64,000 nucleotides of DNA from Planktothrix sp. PCC 11201 (GTDB taxonomy: Bacteria; Cyanobacteriota; Cyanobacteriia; Cyanobacteriales; Microcoleaceae): positions 215,428-279,427 of the forward strand of contig NZ_LT797688.1 in NCBI RefSeq assembly GCF_900009135.1, read 5' to 3'. Positions 27,593-36,678 of the stretch are shown piece after piece (positions within the stretch are counted from its first letter, which is position 1; each line of letters starts with the position of its first letter). A model generated the notes under the pieces. It ran no database searches, had not been told where the DNA came from, and saw only the letters and a program-made list of their open reading frames with translations. Both the position numbers and the translations under genes were made by a program.

Positions 27593-28240
27593 ATGAGCCA
27601 ATTATCAGCGATTAATCTTGGTCGTAAAATTCAATCTCGATGGGTTTGGCGAGGGGTTGATTTGGTGTTATCCCCTGGGATGTGTTTGGGTTTAGTCGGG
27701 GCGACAGGAACCGGAAAAACCCTGTTAATGCGAGCATTGGCGGGGTTAGATCCCTTTGATGAGGGGGAAATTCAACTGGGAAGTCGCCCTTTAACCCAAT
27801 GTTATATCCCTCAATATCGTTCTTTAGTTATTTACTTACATCAACGTCCAGTATTATTAGAAGGAACTGTAGAAACAAATTTAAAAAGGGTTTATGATCT
27901 ATTAGTTCATCGTCAAAAATATTACAATCCGCAACGGGTAGAAAACTGGTTTTTAGATGTGGGGCGATCGCCTGATTTTCTCCAACAATCTACTCAAAAT
28001 CTATCAGGAGGAGAAACACAATTAGTGGCATTAATTAGAGGATTACAATTAGATCCATTAGTGTTATTATTAGATGAACCCACCGCCTCTTTAGATCCTA
28101 GAACCACGCAACAAGTTGAGTCTTTAATTCAACGTTGGTTAACTGAAAACCCAGAACGAGCTTGCATTTGGACAAGTCATGATCCTAAACAATTGCGTCG
28201 GGTAACTCAAGTTCAACAAGAATTACTTTCTGATCAATAA
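27593..28240 (+). CDS. fetA: FetA-type ABC transporter ATPase
   Basis: A 215-residue ATPase with Walker A GATGTGKTL, Q-loop VIYLHQRPVLLEGTVETNL (LHQRP is typical of FetA/YbbL), signature LSGGETQLVALIRGLQ, Walker B VLLLDEPTASLD and switch His WTSHD. It pairs with the FetB-type permease 21 nt downstream. In E. coli FetAB exports iron and protects from oxidative stress. Placing it beside urease and an iron importer suggests metal handling but the substrate is inferred. Confidence 0.82.
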   Translation: MSQLSAINLGRKIQSRWVWRGVDLVLSPGMCLGLVGATGTGKTLLMRALAGLDPFDEGEIQLGSRPLTQCYIPQYRSLVIYLHQRPVLLEGTVETNLKRVYDLLVHRQKYYNPQRVENWFLDVGRSPDFLQQSTQNLSGGETQLVALIRGLQLDPLVLLLDEPTASLDPRTTQQVESLIQRWLTENPERACIWTSHDPKQLRRVTQVQQELLSDQ

Positions 28241-28261
28241 TTATATCTCCCTTCTCCTAAA

Positions 28262-29056
28262 ATGTCTAGTAGTTATATTCCGATTAGTGTAGAACAATTA
28301 GCCCTATCTGTCTTATTCATTGTGATTAATATTGTCCTATCTTTAGGATTAAAATTAGGTCTAGCTCAATCCTTAATCATTGCCAGTGTACGAATGGTTG
28401 TGCAGTTATTATTAATTGGATATGTCTTAAATTGGCTGTTTACCTTATCCCATCCCTTTCCTGTTATTGCCTTAGCAATAATTATGGCAACTATCGCTGG
28501 AATTTCTAGTGTTAATCGAACCTCTCGGAGATTTGTAGGAATTTATTGGAGAAGTTTATTATCGGTTTTTATATCATCATTTTTGATTACCAATTTAACC
28601 ACCTTGGGAATTATTCAAGTGCAACCTTGGTATGATCCGCAATACTTTATTCCTTTATTGGGAATGGTATTAGGAAATACCCTGACTGGGATTTCTTTAG
28701 GATTAGATCGATTCATGGAATCCTTAGTTAATCAACGTCAAAAAATAGAAACCTTATTAGCATTAGGAGCGACCCGTTGGGAAGCAACCCATGAAGAAGT
28801 TAAAGCCGCTATTAGAACAGGAATGATCCCCATGATTAACTCAATGATGGTGATGGGAATTGTCAGTTTACCTGGGATGATGACGGGTCAAATTTTAGCG
28901 GGGGCAAATCCTTTAGATGCGGTGCGTTATCAGATTATTATAATTTTTGCGATCGCCTCAGCCACAGCTTTAGGCACATTAGGAGTGGTATTATTAGCCT
29001 GGCAAGCTCTCCTCAATTCTTCCCATCAACTGTGTTTAGATCGGTTAACGAAATAA
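28262..29056 (+). CDS. fetB: FetB-type (UPF0014) ABC transporter permease
   Basis: A 264-residue integral membrane protein with about seven membrane segments and the UPF0014 signature LIASVRMVVQLLLIGYVL and IPMINSMMVMGIVSLPGMMTGQILAGANP. It follows fetA by 21 nt. The family exports iron in E. coli. It is convergent with ureC, with a short hairpin (CCCCAAAAAAGAGTTTTTGGGG, 29091-29112) between the two stops that can serve both directions. Confidence 0.85.
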   Translation: MSSSYIPISVEQLALSVLFIVINIVLSLGLKLGLAQSLIIASVRMVVQLLLIGYVLNWLFTLSHPFPVIALAIIMATIAGISSVNRTSRRFVGIYWRSLLSVFISSFLITNLTTLGIIQVQPWYDPQYFIPLLGMVLGNTLTGISLGLDRFMESLVNQRQKIETLLALGATRWEATHEEVKAAIRTGMIPMINSMMVMGIVSLPGMMTGQILAGANPLDAVRYQIIIIFAIASATALGTLGVVLLAWQALLNSSHQLCLDRLTK

Positions 29057-29130
29057 GAAATTCCTCAATTTAATTATTCCCTACTAGAATAACCCCAAAA
29101 AAGAGTTTTTGGGGTATTATTCAACAACAA

Positions 29131-30849
29131 CTAAAACAAGAAATAACGCTGCGCCATGGGTAAAACCTCCGCAGGTTCACAGGTTAATAATTGCCCGTCT
29201 GCTTTAACTTGATAGGTTTCAGGATCAACCTCAATTTTGGGTAAAGCATCATTTAATTTCATGTCAGCTTTACTCAAATTTCGAGTTCCTGAAACCGCGA
29301 CACATTGTTTTTTTAACCCTAATTGTTCGGGAATTTTTGCCTCTAAAGCCGCTTGAGACATAAACGTTAAAGAAGTAGATGAAATTGCTTTTCCAAAACT
29401 CCCAAACATCGGGCGACCATAGACAGGTTGAGGAGTAGGAATACTGGCATTGGCATCCCCCATTTGTGCCCAAGCAATTAAGCCGCCTTTAATTACCAAT
29501 TCCGGTTTTACCCCAAAAAAAGCAGGTTTCCATAAACACAAATCCGCTAATTTTCCTTCAGCAATTGACCCCACATAATCAGAAATTCCATGGGTAATAG
29601 CCGGATTAATTGTATACTTAGCAATATAGCGTTTTACCCGAAAATTATCATGGGATGCGGTCGAATTTTCTGGGTCAGTTAATACCCCCCGTTGCACTTT
29701 CATTTTATGGGCCGTTTGCCAAGTTCTAATAATAGTTTCTCCCACCCTTCCCATCGCTTGAGAATCAGAAGAAATCATACTAAATGCCCCTAAATCGTGC
29801 AAAATATCTTCAGCGGCAATAGTTTCTCGGCGAATTCGGGACTCAGCAAAAGCCACATCCTCTGGAATATTTCGATCTAAATGATGACAAACCATCAACA
29901 TATCTAAATGTTCTTCTAAGGTATTCATCGTATAGGGACGGGTGGGATTTGTAGAAGATGGTAAGACATTTTTCTGACCACAAACCTTAATAATATCTGG
30001 TGCATGACCCCCTCCCGCCCCTTCGGTATGGTAAGTATGAATCACCCGATTTTTAAATGCTGCAATGGTCGTTTCTACGAACCCTGATTCGTTTAAAGTA
30101 TCCGTATGAATGGCAACTTGAACATCATATTCATCCGCAATTGTTAAACAAGTATCAATTGTTGCTGGGGTAGTTCCCCAATCTTCATGTAGTTTTAAAC
30201 CCATGACCCCCGCTACAATTTGTTCAACTAAACCTTGGGGTTGACTACTATTTCCTTTGCCTAAAAATCCCAAATTCATCGGAAAGGCTTCCGCCGCTTC
30301 TAACATCCGATAAATATTCCATGCACCTGGGGTACAAGTAGTAGCATTAGTTCCCGTTGCCGGGCCAGTTCCACCCCCGATCATCGTGGTAATTCCTGAT
30401 GCAATGGCGGTCTCGATTTGTTGAGGACAAATAAAGTGAATATGGCTATCAATTCCCCCTGCGGTGAGGATCATTCCTTCCCCTGCGATCACTTCCGTAG
30501 AAGGGCCGATAATAATATCAATATGATCTTGAATATAGGGATTTCCTGCCTTCCCAATCTTATAAATTTTCCCATCTTTTATCCCCACATCTGCTTTAAC
30601 AATCCCCCACCAATCTACAATTAAAGCATTAGTAATCACTAAATCTACGGCTCCATCCGCACGGGAAATTGGAGACTGTCCCATGCCATCCCGAATTACT
30701 TTTCCGCCTCCAAATTTTACCTCATCCCCATAATTTATATAGTCCATTTCCACTTCAATAATTAATTCGGTATCTGCTAACCGAATGCGATCGCCCACCG
30801 TCGGCCCAAAGGTTTCTGCATAAGCCCGCCGATCCATTTTATAACCCAT
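29131..30849 (-). CDS. ureC: Urease subunit alpha
   Basis: A 572-residue catalytic subunit that hydrolyses urea to ammonia and carbamate at a di-nickel site. Ligands are visible in order: His-x-His in [12 protein letters not shown], the carbamylated Lys in [12 protein letters not shown], His in [13 protein letters not shown] and [22 protein letters not shown], the flap His in MVCHHLD, and Asp in [13 protein letters not shown]. The start [24 protein letters not shown] is typical. ureB lies upstream on the same strand, 76 nt away, with a REP-like element in the gap. ureA and the accessory ureD/E/F/G genes are not adjacent, so the urease genes are dispersed. Confidence 0.98.
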   Translation of the reverse strand: MGYKMDRRAYAETFGPTVGDRIRLADTELIIEVEMDYINYGDEVKFGGGKVIRDGMGQSPISRADGAVDLVITNALIVDWWGIVKADVGIKDGKIYKIGKAGNPYIQDHIDIIIGPSTEVIAGEGMILTAGGIDSHIHFICPQQIETAIASGITTMIGGGTGPATGTNATTCTPGAWNIYRMLEAAEAFPMNLGFLGKGNSSQPQGLVEQIVAGVMGLKLHEDWGTTPATIDTCLTIADEYDVQVAIHTDTLNESGFVETTIAAFKNRVIHTYHTEGAGGGHAPDIIKVCGQKNVLPSSTNPTRPYTMNTLEEHLDMLMVCHHLDRNIPEDVAFAESRIRRETIAAEDILHDLGAFSMISSDSQAMGRVGETIIRTWQTAHKMKVQRGVLTDPENSTASHDNFRVKRYIAKYTINPAITHGISDYVGSIAEGKLADLCLWKPAFFGVKPELVIKGGLIAWAQMGDANASIPTPQPVYGRPMFGSFGKAISSTSLTFMSQAALEAKIPEQLGLKKQCVAVSGTRNLSKADMKLNDALPKIEVDPETYQVKADGQLLTCEPAEVLPMAQRYFLF

Positions 30850-30863
30850 TTTCCACTCCTTCA

Positions 30864-30886
30864 GTAGTAAGCCCTTCAGGGCTTTC
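30864..30886 (+). repeat. REP-like element in the ureB-ureC gap
   Basis: GTAGTAAGCCCTTCAGGGCT, a solitary copy of the family seen at 919, 964, 14210 and 46899. It lies inside the presumed ureBC transcript, 15 nt before the ureC start, so it could affect the relative expression of the two subunits. Confidence 0.85.
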
Positions 30887-30925
30887 TTTAATCATTTAAT
30901 TCTACAAGCCTAAGTCAAACTAAAA

Positions 30926-31315
30926 TTATTTTTTCTTCTTCCCCTTGTCTTTTTTATCTTTCTTAACCTTCTCTTTTGTATCCTTTTTATTTTCTTCGGG
31001 TAAATTCAAATTTAACTGACCTTCCACTAAGCCATTAAACCCATATATTTCTCGACTTCCAGCCATTGTCACCAACTCAACTTCCTGTTCATCTCCGGGT
31101 TCAAATCTAACCGCAGTTCCCGCCGGAATATTTAACCGCATTCCTTTAGTTTTTTCGCGTTTAAATTTCAGGGCTTCATTAACTTCATAAAAATGATAAT
31201 GTGAGCCAATTTGAATTGGGCGATCGCCTGTATTCGCAACTTTAATCTTTAAAGTCGGACGACCAACATTAAGTTCAATTTCACCTGCTTTAACAATCAG
31301 TTCACCTGGAATCAT
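30926..31315 (-). CDS. ureB: Urease subunit beta with unusual charged C-terminal tail
   Basis: A 129-residue subunit. The core (about 1-105) is a normal Ure[69 protein letters not shown] and [13 protein letters not shown]. UreB is normally about 100-106 residues. Here a tail of about 24 residues rich in Lys, Glu and Asp ([12 protein letters not shown] at the end) follows. It should pack with UreC and UreA in the urease trimer; the tail would protrude. A 59-nt segment of the gene (31087-31145) recurs at 32512-32570. Confidence 0.96.
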   Translation of the reverse strand: MIPGELIVKAGEIELNVGRPTLKIKVANTGDRPIQIGSHYHFYEVNEALKFKREKTKGMRLNIPAGTAVRFEPGDEQEVELVTMAGSREIYGFNGLVEGQLNLNLPEENKKDTKEKVKKDKKDKGKKKK

Positions 31316-31525
31316 TGGTTGTTTCCTCTTATAATATTAATATTGCAAATCGGATCTCTTTATTATACAATAATTATATCCCATTGAAAATATTTCTTGA
31401 TGTAATTATCTAGGATTATTCCTAAATTGGCAAGAATTTAGGGATAAAACACATTGACATCGAGATTTTATTGATTTAAAATGAGAATAAGCTATAATAT
31501 TAGTGATAACAACTATATAATCAAG

Positions 31526-31978
31526 ATGAATGCTCAACAGTTAGAAAAACAACTCAATAATTTAAAGCCTGCTGAAAAATTGCAATTGATTCAAACCCTG
31601 GCTCAAAATTTAAGTGCTGATTTTTTACCCAAAGAAACCTCTCAACCTGACTCAATTGCTAATGTGGGGCGTGTTCCTATTCCGGTTTGGAAATTAGTCG
31701 GTTATCGCCGTTTGGGTTGGAGTGATTTACAAATCTTAGAAAACTTTCCGCATTTACAATCTGAAGATTTACAAACCGCTTGGAACTACGCAGAAACTTA
31801 TCCAGATCAGATCAATCAATACCTAGAAATCTATCAACAGAATCAACCTTTATCCGTGAATGATTCCCCTTGGGATGAACTTATAAACTTGATTGATCGT
31901 TGTACTGTTGATACTGGAATTACAGATTTAGCTGAAAAGCATGATCATTATCTCTATGGTAAACCCAAAATAATCTAA
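31526..31978 (+). CDS. DUF433-like antitoxin candidate with helical N-terminal domain
   Basis: About 150 residues from the ATG at 31526 (an upstream ATG at 31481 adds 15 AT-encoded residues and is less likely). The N-terminus (MNAQQLEKQLNNLKPAEKLQLIQTLAQNLSADF) is an antitoxin-like helical region. The middle part (IPVWKLVGYRRLGWSDLQILENFPHLQSEDLQTAWNYAETYPDQI) is a DUF433-type winged-helix segment that often partners PIN toxins. The stop overlaps the PIN start by 1 nt (TAATG), which supports a toxin-antitoxin pair. Confidence 0.75.
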   Translation: MNAQQLEKQLNNLKPAEKLQLIQTLAQNLSADFLPKETSQPDSIANVGRVPIPVWKLVGYRRLGWSDLQILENFPHLQSEDLQTAWNYAETYPDQINQYLEIYQQNQPLSVNDSPWDELINLIDRCTVDTGITDLAEKHDHYLYGKPKII

Positions 31979-32304
31979 TGGCTGATAAAATTTTTATTGA
32001 TACTGCGGCTTGGATTGCTTTGCTAAATAGTCGTGATGCTCTGCATGATAAAGCACGATTAATTATGGATAATTTAATGAAGCAGAAACATCCTTTAATT
32101 ACCACAGAGTTTGTTTTAATGGAGGTCGCTGATGCAATTTCCTCCCCTACGGTGCGATCAAAAACTATTGATTTTATTGATAATCTTTTATCTTTACCAA
32201 TTTTATTAATCATTCCAGCTAGTCAAGATTTATGGAAAGCAGGATGGCAATTTTATAAACAACGTCCTGATAAAGAATGGGGTTTAACTGAATCAGTGCT
32301 ATAA
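31978..32304 (+). CDS. PIN-domain (VapC-like) ribonuclease toxin, C-terminally truncated
   Basis: A 108-residue PIN domain: the first acidic site is in IFIDTAAWIALLNSRD and the second in TEFVLMEVADAI. The conserved C-terminal segment, normally of the form KEWGLTDC followed by a last strand and helix, reads KEWGLTESVL and stops. The third site is Glu instead of Asp and the last 25-35 residues are missing. The 3' end overlaps an opposite-strand ORF that seems to be cut at the same place. The gene is therefore probably a damaged toxin, and its activity is doubtful. Confidence 0.75.
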   Translation: MADKIFIDTAAWIALLNSRDALHDKARLIMDNLMKQKHPLITTEFVLMEVADAISSPTVRSKTIDFIDNLLSLPILLIIPASQDLWKAGWQFYKQRPDKEWGLTESVL

Positions 32305-32510
32305 ACCATCCGATAATTGTCCATCCTAAAAAGATATGGATCAGCCAAGTTTAATCGTGCATCAAAAGCATCAGCCCAATTATACAAACGCTGAATAATT
32401 TCTTGACTTAAAGGTAAAGTAGCTAGATTAATATTACCAACCCTGTGATCTCCAGCCCACCATAACGGATCACAACCATAATCTGCCATTAGTTTAATTT
32501 TTATCGCCAT
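32253..32510 (-). CDS. Small conserved protein with chimeric C-terminus
   Basis: An 85-residue ORF. The N-terminal 60 residues (IKLMADYGCDPLWWAG and LPLSQEIIQRLYNWADAFDARLNLADP) look like a small conserved cyanobacterial protein of unknown function. The last 20 or so residues (NYRMVYSTDSVKPHSLSGRCL) are the antisense reading of the PIN gene and do not look conserved. I infer a rearrangement joint near 32300-32330 that shortened both convergent genes. The ATG lies at the edge of a ureB fragment. Confidence 0.5.
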   Translation of the reverse strand: MAIKIKLMADYGCDPLWWAGDHRVGNINLATLPLSQEIIQRLYNWADAFDARLNLADPYLFRMDNYRMVYSTDSVKPHSLSGRCL

Positions 32511-32511
32511 T

Positions 32512-32570
32512 GTTCATCTCCGTGTTCAAATCCAACCGCAGTTCTGGGGGGAATATTTAACCGCATTCCT
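32512..32570 (-). pseudogene. ureB fragment (59 nt)
   Basis: 53 of 59 bases match 31087-31145 within ureB, in the same orientation and without gaps. On the minus strand it still reads GMRLNIPPRTAVGFEHGDEQ, against [20 protein letters not shown] in the intact gene. No other part of ureB is present next to it. Confidence 0.85.
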
Positions 32571-32628
32571 AATGTTGAGGGTGCGATCGCTCACTCTACA
32601 AACCGCACCATCAAATGTTAACTCGCCC

Positions 32629-33717
32629 CTAATTTTTCCGACTGGGAAACACCCGCAAAGCATTTTCCAGAACAGAAACATTAACCCGCATTCCCACGGG
32701 TAAAGCCGTTGTCGCACTGGTTCGGGCGATGATTTCCCGACCGGATGGAACCTGCAAACTATAGTGGTTTTCCCGTCCGAGAAATTGGCGATCGCGAATC
32801 ACAACCGCAGCGTTATCATCAGGTTTAAGAATAAAATCCTCCTGTCGTACCATTAATTCTACCCGGTCTAATTTATCCCAATCGGGGGTAACAGCATCGA
32901 CAAGATATGGATTAATTGCAAAACAACCCACTTCCGTTTCCCAAAAATCTCCCCGACGTTTGGCGGGAATAAAATTAGCTTGGGTGACAAATTCCGCCAC
33001 AAACCGAGAGGCGGGTTGTCGATAAATTGCTTCCGGTGTGCCAAACTGTTCTAGGCGTCCGTTCTGCATCACAGCCACCCAATCGGAAATTGATAGGGCT
33101 TCTTCTTGGTCATGGGTAACAAAAATGGCGGTGGTTCCTGCTACTTTTAAAATATCGCGTAATTCCTGCCGCAATCTTAATCGCACCTGCACATCTAAAT
33201 TACTTAAAGGTTCATCTAATAATACTAAAGCCGGATGGGGGGCTAGGGCGCGAGCTAGGGCTACCCGTTGTTGTTGTCCTCCCGATATTTCATGGGGATA
33301 GCGTTTTTCATAACCCGATAATCCGACTAATTCTAAAACTTCTGCGACCCGTCTGTGAATCCCTAAACTAGATTTTTTCTTAGTATTTTTTAAGCCAAAG
33401 GCAATATTTTTGGCAACGGTTAAATGGGGAAATAGGGCATAATCCTGAAACACCATTCCCACATCTCGTTGTTCTGGCGGTATCCAATAGTCTAACCCGG
33501 CGACCTCTCGCCCCCCTAGGGTAATCGTTCCAGTGTCCGGTTGTTCAAATCCGGCAATCATTCGCAATAACGTGGTTTTCCCACACCCAGAAGGGCCTAA
33601 TAGTCCTAAAATATCCCCTTCATGTAAGTCTAGGTCAACGGCTTGAACGGCTGGGGTCTGGTTTTGAGGAAACTGTTTACCGACATCCTCTAAATGCAGA
33701 ATTACAGATTGAGTCAT
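32629..33717 (-). CDS. futC: Fe(3+)-type ABC importer ATPase (FutC/FbpC family)
   Basis: About 362 residues from the ATG at 33717; a TTG at 33750 would add 11 poorly conserved residues. Walker A GPSGCGKTT, Q-loop MVFQDYALFPHLTV, signature SGGQQQRVALARAL, Walker B LVLLDEPLSNLD, switch His VTHDQEE. The C-terminal part (from about 245) is a TOBE-type regulatory domain. It is divergent from a double-domain permease gene, together forming an iron(III)-type importer; the binding protein FutA is not in the window. Other substrates of this ATPase class (sulfate, spermidine) are less likely given the permease. Confidence 0.82.
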   Translation of the reverse strand: MTQSVILHLEDVGKQFPQNQTPAVQAVDLDLHEGDILGLLGPSGCGKTTLLRMIAGFEQPDTGTITLGGREVAGLDYWIPPEQRDVGMVFQDYALFPHLTVAKNIAFGLKNTKKKSSLGIHRRVAEVLELVGLSGYEKRYPHEISGGQQQRVALARALAPHPALVLLDEPLSNLDVQVRLRLRQELRDILKVAGTTAIFVTHDQEEALSISDWVAVMQNGRLEQFGTPEAIYRQPASRFVAEFVTQANFIPAKRRGDFWETEVGCFAINPYLVDAVTPDWDKLDRVELMVRQEDFILKPDDNAAVVIRDRQFLGRENHYSLQVPSGREIIARTSATTALPVGMRVNVSVLENALRVFPSRKN

Positions 33718-33854
33718 CTTTACAGGCATTAATTTGATCTTAGGGTTCAACGGTGCTGTTGAAACTAATATTGCTGAAACTCCATTCCAATTGTACCCCC
33801 TTTTTAGGATATATTCTCACTAAGACTTAATTAAATTTTGGGGAGTGTTTGGCT

Positions 33855-35528
33855 GTGTCATTATCGTCCTTGGAGTCCTTGATCAAAGCCTGGCGTAGTT
33901 TAAAGCTGGATGTTTGGACTGTTTTCGTGGTGGCGATCGCCGTTTTGATTGCGACTCCGGTATTATTTGTATTAAGCAGTGTTTTCACCAATTCAGCCGA
34001 GGTCTGGAACCATTTAGGCTCAACGGTTCTCCCAGGTTATATTCTTAATTCCTTATTGCTAATCTTTGGCGTTGGTATAACTGTATTGCTGCTCGGGGTG
34101 AGTAGTGCTTGGTTAGTAACCATGTGTCGGTTTCCGGGTAGCCGTCTGTTTGAATGGGGGTTGTTAATTCCCCTAGCTGCCCCTAGTTATATTCTCGCCT
34201 ATGTCTATACCGAATGGTTAGAATTTTATGGCCCAGTACAAACCCTCCTGAGAAATACTTTTGGTATCAGTGGAATTGATGACTATTGGTTTCCTGATAT
34301 TCGTTCTATTTGGGGGGCAATCTTTTTATTATCTTTAACCTTATATCCCTACGTTTATCTATTAACCAGAGTTGCTTTTTTAGAACAATCAACCTGTACC
34401 TTAGAAGCAAGTCGTTCCTTGGGTTGTAACCCTTGGCAAAGTTTTTTTACCGTAGCTTTACCTCTGGCTCGTCCGTCTATTATTGCCGGATTAGCCTTAG
34501 CATTAATGGAAACCCTGAATGATTTTGGAACGGTGCAATATTTCGGAGTTGATACTTTTACAACCGGAATCTATCGCACTTGGTTCGGAATGGGAGAACG
34601 GGTGGCAGCTTCCCAACTAGCGGCGGTTTTAATGTTATTTATATTGGGATTAATTCTAATCGAACTTTGGTCACGTCGTCAAGCCCAATATTACCAAACG
34701 GGCAATCGCTTTCAATCGTTAAACCAGTTTAAACTTACGGGATTTAGAGCCGGATTAGCCTGTTTTATCTGTTTATTCCCCATTATTTTTGGGTTTTTGA
34801 TTCCTAGTGTAATTTTATTCAAAATGACCTTAGAAAATTTGGGAACCTTTTTAAATTCCGAGTTTTGGAATTATGCCTTACACAGTTTAACTTTAGCGAC
34901 TATTAGCGGAATTTTAGCGGTTCTCATCGCCCTAATTATGGCCTATGGTGTCCGGTTAAATGCTAATTCTTTGATGCGATTATCCACCCGCATTGCCGCC
35001 ATGGGATATGCGATTCCGGGTTCGGTAATTGCGGTGGGTATTTTAATTCCGATTGGTCAATTAGATAATGCAATTGATGGGGTAATGCGGTCTACCTTTG
35101 GTATTTCCACAGGATTGTTATTGAGTGGCACAATTATCGCTTTAATTTATGCCTATTTAGTCCGATTTTTAGCGGTTTCTTTCGGGACAGTAGAATCGAG
35201 TTTAAGTAAAATAAAACCCAATTTAGATGAAGCTGCGCGTAGCTTAGGATACGGGGCGACTGGAACTTTAATTAAGGTGCATACTCCGATTATGTGGAGT
35301 GGATTATTAACAGCCGGAATGTTAACTTTTGTCGATGTGATGAAGGAGTTATCTGCTACCTTAGTGATTCGTCCGTTTAATTTTGATACCTTGGCAGTTC
35401 GGGTATATAATTTAGCCTCAGATGAAAGATTAGCTGAAGCTGCTGCCCCCGCATTAGCGATTGTTTTAGTAGGGATTATTCCGGTTATTTTCTTGAGTTT
35501 AAGAATTAGTCAATCCCATCACCAATAA
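33855..35528 (+). CDS. futB: Fe(3+)-type ABC importer permease, two fused permease domains (FutB/FbpB)
   Basis: About 557 residues from the GTG at 33855, which has GGGGAG 9 nt upstream; the TTG at 33849 is too close to it. Two homologous permease halves are visible, each with an EAA-like loop: LEASRSLGCNPWQSFFTVALPLARPSI and LDEAARSLGYGATGTLIKVHTPIM. About twelve membrane segments are expected. Fused permeases of this kind are typical of FbpB/FutB ferric importers. The gene is divergent from the ATPase gene with a 137-nt shared promoter region, in which I could not recognise a clear Fur box. Confidence 0.85.
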   Translation: MSLSSLESLIKAWRSLKLDVWTVFVVAIAVLIATPVLFVLSSVFTNSAEVWNHLGSTVLPGYILNSLLLIFGVGITVLLLGVSSAWLVTMCRFPGSRLFEWGLLIPLAAPSYILAYVYTEWLEFYGPVQTLLRNTFGISGIDDYWFPDIRSIWGAIFLLSLTLYPYVYLLTRVAFLEQSTCTLEASRSLGCNPWQSFFTVALPLARPSIIAGLALALMETLNDFGTVQYFGVDTFTTGIYRTWFGMGERVAASQLAAVLMLFILGLILIELWSRRQAQYYQTGNRFQSLNQFKLTGFRAGLACFICLFPIIFGFLIPSVILFKMTLENLGTFLNSEFWNYALHSLTLATISGILAVLIALIMAYGVRLNANSLMRLSTRIAAMGYAIPGSVIAVGILIPIGQLDNAIDGVMRSTFGISTGLLLSGTIIALIYAYLVRFLAVSFGTVESSLSKIKPNLDEAARSLGYGATGTLIKVHTPIMWSGLLTAGMLTFVDVMKELSATLVIRPFNFDTLAVRVYNLASDERLAEAAAPALAIVLVGIIPVIFLSLRISQSHHQ

Positions 35529-35602
35529 AAGGAACCACAAAGGCACTGAGACACTAAGGAAGGAAGAAAGATTATATAGCAATCCGCAACGCGCGAGACG
35601 GA

Positions 35603-35651
35603 GGTTGTAACATTTTATCGTAGGGGTTGGGTCTCCCAACCCTCTTTGCTT
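35603..35651 (-). repeat. Dispersed hairpin repeat, copy 2
   Basis: 46/49 identical to 9145-9193. The stem here is GGGTTGGG/CCCAACCC, with a G-C pair where copy 1 has T-A. It touches the stop codon of the hydrolase-like gene on the minus strand. Confidence 0.85.
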
Positions 35652-36586
35652 TAGGCAATTTGGTTAATAAACTTGGCGACAATTTTAACAAATTCTGCGG
35701 TTGATTCGTAGGGTAAAACGTTACGTCCTGGAATTATAGCAGATTGGCAATTTTTCCAGCCTTTTTCATAAAGTTGACAACGTTGTTCTGGGGTTTCTGA
35801 AAATCCACTGCGGCTAATGCTGGATGCGGTTGTGCCAAAAACTGCTAAGGTGGGAATCGAAATTCCCGCCATAATATCCGTATAGTTTTGTCGCCAGAAT
35901 CCAGCTAAAAAGGAATAAACGGCATAACGACTTTGATCATTTTTGGCTCCTGTTTCTAATAAGTCTAACCAATTTTGATCGACATCTTCAGCCTTGGCAA
36001 AAAGTTGCCGAATGGAGAAGGATTCGATAAACTGACGACGACGGGCATAGAGCCAGAATAAATTGCCAATGGGAGAATCAAAGAATAGATTCCAAGCGAG
36101 TTTTTGCTGTTTTTCTGAACTGGGTTCACTCATGACTCGCCAAGCTGGGGGGCCAGATAATATTAATCCTTTAATTAAGTTAGAATTAGATTGGTTTTGG
36201 AGTTGGGTTAGGGCGATCGCAACGGGTAATAACGCTCCTTGTACTACTATAATAACAGGTTTTTGAATAATATTGTGTAAAAAATAATTCAATTGTTCTG
36301 CCCAATCTTGGGGATAATAGGCAACTTTCGGAATTTCAGACTTTCCACAACCGATTAAATCGGGATTATAAATGGCATGATTTAACCCTTGTTTCCGTGA
36401 TTCTTGACAAAATCGATACCAAAAATTTCCCGATAATCCCACTCCAATCGGATGAATTAATAGTAATGAAATCTCCTGATTATTGGGATTAAGGGTCGAA
36501 TAATCTTCATAAGAACATTGATATCCCTGCCAATTATAGGATTTTGATTCAGGAGTAAATAGGGAAGATTCGGGATGGGATTTCAT
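35651..36586 (-). CDS. Alpha/beta-hydrolase-fold protein with altered nucleophile elbow
   Basis: A 311-residue protein with the fold's oxyanion region LLIHPIGVGLSGNFWYRF, the strand LNHAIYNPDLIGCGKSE and a C-terminal helix pair. The expected G-x-S-x-G elbow after strand 5 reads VVQGALLPVAIAL, so the catalytic serine seems to be replaced by a small residue. Normal hydrolase chemistry is therefore doubtful; a binding or dehydratase-like role is possible. No membrane segment is present. The gene is convergent with the Fut-type permease gene. Confidence 0.7.
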   Translation of the reverse strand: MKSHPESSLFTPESKSYNWQGYQCSYEDYSTLNPNNQEISLLLIHPIGVGLSGNFWYRFCQESRKQGLNHAIYNPDLIGCGKSEIPKVAYYPQDWAEQLNYFLHNIIQKPVIIVVQGALLPVAIALTQLQNQSNSNLIKGLILSGPPAWRVMSEPSSEKQQKLAWNLFFDSPIGNLFWLYARRRQFIESFSIRQLFAKAEDVDQNWLDLLETGAKNDQSRYAVYSFLAGFWRQNYTDIMAGISIPTLAVFGTTASSISRSGFSETPEQRCQLYEKGWKNCQSAIIPGRNVLPYESTAEFVKIVAKFINQIA

Positions 36587-36678
36587 AATATTGGTAAATA
36601 ATTAATTGAATAGATTTTACAGATTACATTAATATTGAAACAAACTATTAAGGTAATCTGCACAATCAGAGTAATCTT

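Noticed and set aside
32526-32717. Minus-strand ORF across the end of the iron-importer ATPase gene
   Set aside because: It reads the 3' part of futC and the ureB fragment in another frame.
33718-33854. Fur box in the divergent iron-importer promoter
   Set aside because: Only loose AT-rich repeats (TTGAAAC / TGCTGAAAC) are present; no 19-bp Fur-like palindrome was found.
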